A stretch of 64,000 nt of DNA from Trichomonas vaginalis G3 (taxonomy: Eukaryota > Parabasalia > Trichomonadida > Trichomonadidae). The notes beneath the pieces are model-generated. The model had not been told where the DNA came from. It searched no databases and saw only the letters and a program-made list of their open reading frames with translations. The position numbers and the translations under genes are program-made. Within the stretch, counting starts at the first letter, position 1. Each line of letters begins with the position of its first letter. Shown in pieces: positions 60,292 to 64,000 of this stretch. The DNA lies in contig NC_067204.1 in assembly GCF_026262505.1 (NCBI RefSeq), positions 18,020,165 to 18,084,164 on the forward strand, written 5' to 3'.

Positions 60292-63045
60292 ATGGCAAAG
60301 CGCTATATTTACTTCTTTGAGGAAGTCGGCGAAGTCGAGAAACTCGTTAACGGCGACCGCGACAAAGTTCTCGGACTCCTTGGTGGCAAGGGTGGCAACC
60401 TTGCTTGGATCGCTAAACTCGGCGTTCCAGTTCCAAAGGGTTTCACAATCACAACAGAGGCCTGCAATGATTTCTACAAGCAGGACCCACCAGCTTACCC
60501 ACCAGGCCTTTGGGAAGAACAGACCAAGGCTATCGCCCGTCTCGAAGAGATGACCGGCAAGAAGTTCGGCTCTGCTGAGAAGCCACTTCTCGTTTCTTGC
60601 CGCTCTGGCGCTAAGATTTCCATGCCAGGTATGATGGACACAGTTCTCAACATCGGTCTCAACGATGTCACAGTCCAGGCCATGATCAAGCTCACAAACA
60701 ACCCACGTTTCGTTTACGACTCATACCGCCGCCTTCTCCAGGGCTTCGGTGCTATCGTTCTCGGAATTCCAGATGAGAAGTTCGAAGCTGCTCTCCACAA
60801 GATGCAGAAGTCCAAGGGCTACAAGGGCGACAACGACTGCAAGGCTGAGGACTGGGACGAACTTGCCAAGGAGTACAAGAAGATCATCCTTGAGGAAACA
60901 GGCAATGAGTTCCCACAGGACCCAATCGAGCAAGTTAAGATGGCCACACTCGCTGTCTTCTCATCCTGGAACTGCGAACGTGCTATCGACTACCGTAACA
61001 ACTTCAAGATCCCACACAACCTCGGCACAGCTGTTAACATCATGTCCATGGTCTTCGGTAACATGGGTGATACATCAGCTACAGGTGTCGCCTTCACACG
61101 TAACCCATCAACGGGCGAACGCAAGCTTTGGGGTGAATACCTTATCAACGCTCAAGGCGAAGATGTCGTCGCTGGTGTCCGCACAGCCGACAAGATCGAG
61201 TCCCTCGAGACAAAGATCCCATCCGCTTTCAAGGAATTCGTAGACATCACAGCCAAGCTTGAAGCTCACTTCAAGGATATGCAAGATGTCGAATTCACCA
61301 TCGAAGAAGGCAAGCTTTGGATGCTTCAGACACGTAACGGCAAGCGTACAGCTACAGCCGCCGTCAAGGTTGCCAACGAGATGGTTCAGGAAGGCCTCAT
61401 CACAAAGGAGCAGGCTGTCAACAGAATCAGCCCAGCTGAAGTCGACCAGCTTCTTCACCCACACTTCGATGCCAACGACCTCAAGAAGGCTCAGCCAAAC
61501 CTCTTCACAAAGGGTGTCAACGCTTCCCCAGGTGCTGGTGTCGGCAAGATCTACTTCTCTGCCGAAATGTGCAAGAAGAAGGCCAAGGAAGGCGAAGATG
61601 TCATCATGGTCCGCCAGTTCACAAAGCCAGATGATATCGGTGGCATGCTCGTCGGCAAGGGTGTCATCACTGCTGAAGGTGGTGCTGCCTCCCACGCTGC
61701 TGTCGTCGCTCGTCAGCTCGGCTTCCCAGCTGTCGTCGGCTGCGGCTCAATCTCCATCGACTTCGAAGCTCTTACAGTCACATCCAACGGTGTCACACTC
61801 CACGAAGGTGATGTCGTCTCCGTCGATGGCACAACAGGCCAAGTCTTCAAGGGTGCTATCCCACTCACAAAGCCAAACCTCAACGACCAGAAGGATCTTC
61901 AACAAATCCTCAAGTGGGCTGATGAAATCCGCTCTCGCGAGGGTGGCCGTAAGTCCATCAACAACGGCCCAACACGTGGTCTCATGGTTTGGGCTAACGC
62001 CGACTCTCCAGTCGATGCCCAGCGTGCTATCGAATTCGGCGCCGAAGGTATCGGTCTCTGCCGTACAGAACACATGTTCCTTGGCGACCGTGCTGCCATC
62101 GTCCGTAAGATGATCCTTGCTGACAACGACAAGGACCGTGAAGCCGCTCTCGATGAACTCGAGCACGTCCAGACACAGGACTTCGTCCACATGTTCAAGT
62201 CCATGTCCGGCCTTCCAACAATCATCCGTCTCATCGACCCACCACTCCACGAATTCCTTCCAGAATACGACCAGCTTCTTGAGGAAGTTACAGTCCTCCG
62301 CACACGTAAGGAACTCGGCGCTCCATACGATCCAAAGATGCTCGAAGAGAAGGAAATGCTCCTCTCCAAGGCCAAGTCAATGCACGAGTCCAACCCAATG
62401 ATTGGTACACGTGGTGTCCGCCTTTGCCTCGTCATCCCAGGCCTCGTCAAGATGCAGATCTCCGCTATCCTTGAGGGTGTTGCCATCGCCCAGAAGGAAG
62501 GCGCTAACCCACTTCCAGAGATCATGGTTCCACTTACAATGGATGTCTCTGAACTCCAGCGCATCAAGCCAACATACAACGAGATCCTCGAGAAGGTCCA
62601 AAAGGAACACGGCATCAAGATCCACTGCAAGTTCGGCACAATGATCGAAGTTCCACGTGCTGCCCTCACATCTGGCCAGATCGCTACACTCGCTGAATTC
62701 TACTCATTCGGCACAAACGATCTCCACCAGATGACACTTGGTCTTTCTCGTGATGACTCTGAAGGCTCCTTCCTTCAGAACTACTACGAATGGGGTCTCT
62801 TCAAGGACTCTCCATTCCAGACAATCGATCAGAACGGTGTCGGTCGCCTCATGAAGATCGCCGTCGAAGATGGCCGTGTCACACGCCCAGACCTTTCTGT
62901 CGGTATCTGTGGTGAGCACGGTGGTGATCCAAAGTCTATCGACTTCTGCCACCGCCTCGGCATGAACTACGTCTCCTGCAGCCCATTCCGTATCCCAATC
63001 GCTCGTTTGGCCGCCGCTCAGGCAGTCATCCGCAACCCAGTCTAA
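60292..63045 (+). CDS. ppdk: Pyruvate phosphate dikinase
   Basis: Interconverts PEP + AMP + PPi and pyruvate + ATP + Pi; in anaerobic protists it serves PPi-linked glycolysis. 917 residues from ATG 60292 (MAKRYIYFFEEV; the codon before is TTG). Domain order is complete: nucleotide-binding ATP-grasp domain (GGKGGNLAWIAKLG at the start, then SGAKISMPGMMDTVLNIGL), the swivelling phospho-His domain with GGAASHAAVVARQLG (catalytic His about residue 468), and the PEP/pyruvate TIM barrel (GIGLCRTEHMF, FGTNDLHQMTLGLSRDD, CGEHGG with the catalytic Cys about 873). No obvious targeting peptide, so cytosolic placement is likely. Codon use is strongly C-ending and GC-rich against a 30% GC background, the mark of a highly expressed gene. 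Intact. Confidence 0.98.
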   Translation: MAKRYIYFFEEVGEVEKLVNGDRDKVLGLLGGKGGNLAWIAKLGVPVPKGFTITTEACNDFYKQDPPAYPPGLWEEQTKAIARLEEMTGKKFGSAEKPLLVSCRSGAKISMPGMMDTVLNIGLNDVTVQAMIKLTNNPRFVYDSYRRLLQGFGAIVLGIPDEKFEAALHKMQKSKGYKGDNDCKAEDWDELAKEYKKIILEETGNEFPQDPIEQVKMATLAVFSSWNCERAIDYRNNFKIPHNLGTAVNIMSMVFGNMGDTSATGVAFTRNPSTGERKLWGEYLINAQGEDVVAGVRTADKIESLETKIPSAFKEFVDITAKLEAHFKDMQDVEFTIEEGKLWMLQTRNGKRTATAAVKVANEMVQEGLITKEQAVNRISPAEVDQLLHPHFDANDLKKAQPNLFTKGVNASPGAGVGKIYFSAEMCKKKAKEGEDVIMVRQFTKPDDIGGMLVGKGVITAEGGAASHAAVVARQLGFPAVVGCGSISIDFEALTVTSNGVTLHEGDVVSVDGTTGQVFKGAIPLTKPNLNDQKDLQQILKWADEIRSREGGRKSINNGPTRGLMVWANADSPVDAQRAIEFGAEGIGLCRTEHMFLGDRAAIVRKMILADNDKDREAALDELEHVQTQDFVHMFKSMSGLPTIIRLIDPPLHEFLPEYDQLLEEVTVLRTRKELGAPYDPKMLEEKEMLLSKAKSMHESNPMIGTRGVRLCLVIPGLVKMQISAILEGVAIAQKEGANPLPEIMVPLTMDVSELQRIKPTYNEILEKVQKEHGIKIHCKFGTMIEVPRAALTSGQIATLAEFYSFGTNDLHQMTLGLSRDDSEGSFLQNYYEWGLFKDSPFQTIDQNGVGRLMKIAVEDGRVTRPDLSVGICGEHGGDPKSIDFCHRLGMNYVSCSPFRIPIARLAAAQAVIRNPV

Positions 63046-64000
63046 GGAGCTTGGCGTCCTAGAATTATTCATAATTTTGGTAGTCATAAACAGCATTTTG
63101 CATTTATATTTTCTTCTTTTTTACATTATTACAAAGTATCAGATTTATTGAACTCTTTTTTATTCATATGATACTGCCACAATTAGATATTTTAACATAT
63201 TTATATCCAAACAGCATAGTTCACATATTGTTTTCGTTAGACTTCTTTGAAATAAGTAATAATTTTCATTTCAATATTAAATAAACAGAATTATTTAACA
63301 AAACACCAACACAGGTATCCACTCATATGATACTGAAAAGTTTCTATTAATAACAGAGTTCATTGAGGATTATTGCCAATTACATTTTATTCATTTTGAG
63401 CCGACAATATAGCCAATACAATGAGTGCCTTTGAATAGTTAAACAAAATCAAAATTTGGCTTCTGGTTAAGATCGGTGGTAATTCGGTTGTTGAGTGAAA
63501 TTTGTATTCTGCATATAGTTCAGTCACCTGTGACACTATCATGTACATCAATCATTACTATAAATTTCACAGGATTTACCCTTATAACTTCATTATTTTG
63601 AATTGAAATTTTAACCTACTGTTAATTAAAGCAATTTCTCAGTCATTTCTATTTATTTACTATGATGCTGTACAAATATTTTTGATTTAGAAGGTTTAAT
63701 TTTTTTCTTACCATTTCTTGCTATCAATCAGGATTTGGACGGATCTCACTTTAAAAACGAAAAGATTTATTTTTTATTTTGGTGATCGTATATTGAAGCA
63801 ATTTCAAATTTTATGTCTTCTCAAAATTGAAAGATTTTCAAATTTTATGTCTTCTCAAAATTGAAAGATTTTCAAATTTCCCCATTGAACAAAATAAGCA
63901 AGTATTATTATAGCATATATTGAGATAGTTTAAAATTTGCATTCTTTTATTCATCGTCAATTTACCTTCAATAGATTAATGAGCTACGAAAGAGTAAAAG
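63046..64000. other. 3' flank and AT-rich spacer
   Basis: No gene recognised. A 34-bp tandem repeat is at 63802-63882. Confidence 0.5.
63802..63882. repeat. 34-bp tandem repeat, 2.3 copies
   Basis: TTTCAAATTTTATGTCTTCT followed by CAAAATTGAAAGAT is repeated with 34-bp spacing at 63802, 63836 and (partial) 63870. Confidence 0.85.

Noticed and set aside
60317..63096. Many long frames opposite or shifted within PPDK
   Set aside because: Shadows of a GC-rich, codon-biased gene; none shows a domain.

Overview
The window looks like nuclear DNA of a parabasalid protist (trichomonad), most likely Trichomonas or a close relative. The evidence is the mix of features: about 70% AT intergenic DNA, intronless genes on both strands, stop codons that often overlap TAAA (the trichomonad poly(A) signal), Maverick/Polinton genes, a 1.3 kb Tvmar1-like mariner, a GP63-like metalloprotease, a beta-helix surface-protein fragment, a large ankyrin protein and a codon-biased pyruvate phosphate dikinase (PPDK). 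The species assignment is inference.

Layout. 1-247: 5' part of an unrecognised minus-strand gene. 1002-6663: the most intact Maverick segment (capsid-like protein, two small ORFs, protein-primed DNA polymerase B), ending at a 100-N gap. 7112-11250: about 80 copies of a GC-rich 52-bp satellite. 12774-13156: broken PH-domain gene. 15605-17426: a 1.82-kb non-autonomous element with hAT-type ends and an 8-bp target duplication. 18561-19503: aldo/keto reductase with a damaged 5' end. 20339-20854: small single-pass IPT/TIG membrane protein. 22660-24237: a foldback element with two nearly identical arms of about 640 bp made of nested hairpins. 24446-25196: short direct repeats and a second 100-N gap. 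25475-30838: a second Maverick segment, almost every gene frameshifted.

32343-37132: a headless beta-helix surface-protein fragment, an unknown 413-residue protein and an ankyrin protein. 37133-41543: gene-poor AT-rich DNA. 41544-44701: a 629-codon transposase-like gene whose stop codon was hit by a mariner; the mariner's own transposase is broken. 44907-48322: a small ORF with a trichomonad-type initiator, a coiled-coil protein and a CDF metal transporter with a cysteine-rich N terminus. 48323-53387: gene-poor. 53388-55433: GP63-like protease interrupted by one in-frame TAA. 55522-57687: complete AP-3 beta adaptin. 58328-59274: broken multi-pass membrane protein gene. 60292-63045: full-length PPDK.

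The working genes are scattered single-gene units, not an operon-like system: vesicle sorting (AP-3), metal transport (CDF), PPi-linked glycolysis (PPDK) and scaffolding (ankyrin, coiled coil). The rest is mostly mobile DNA at different stages of decay. Both gaps abut Maverick DNA, which suggests that repeats broke the assembly there.
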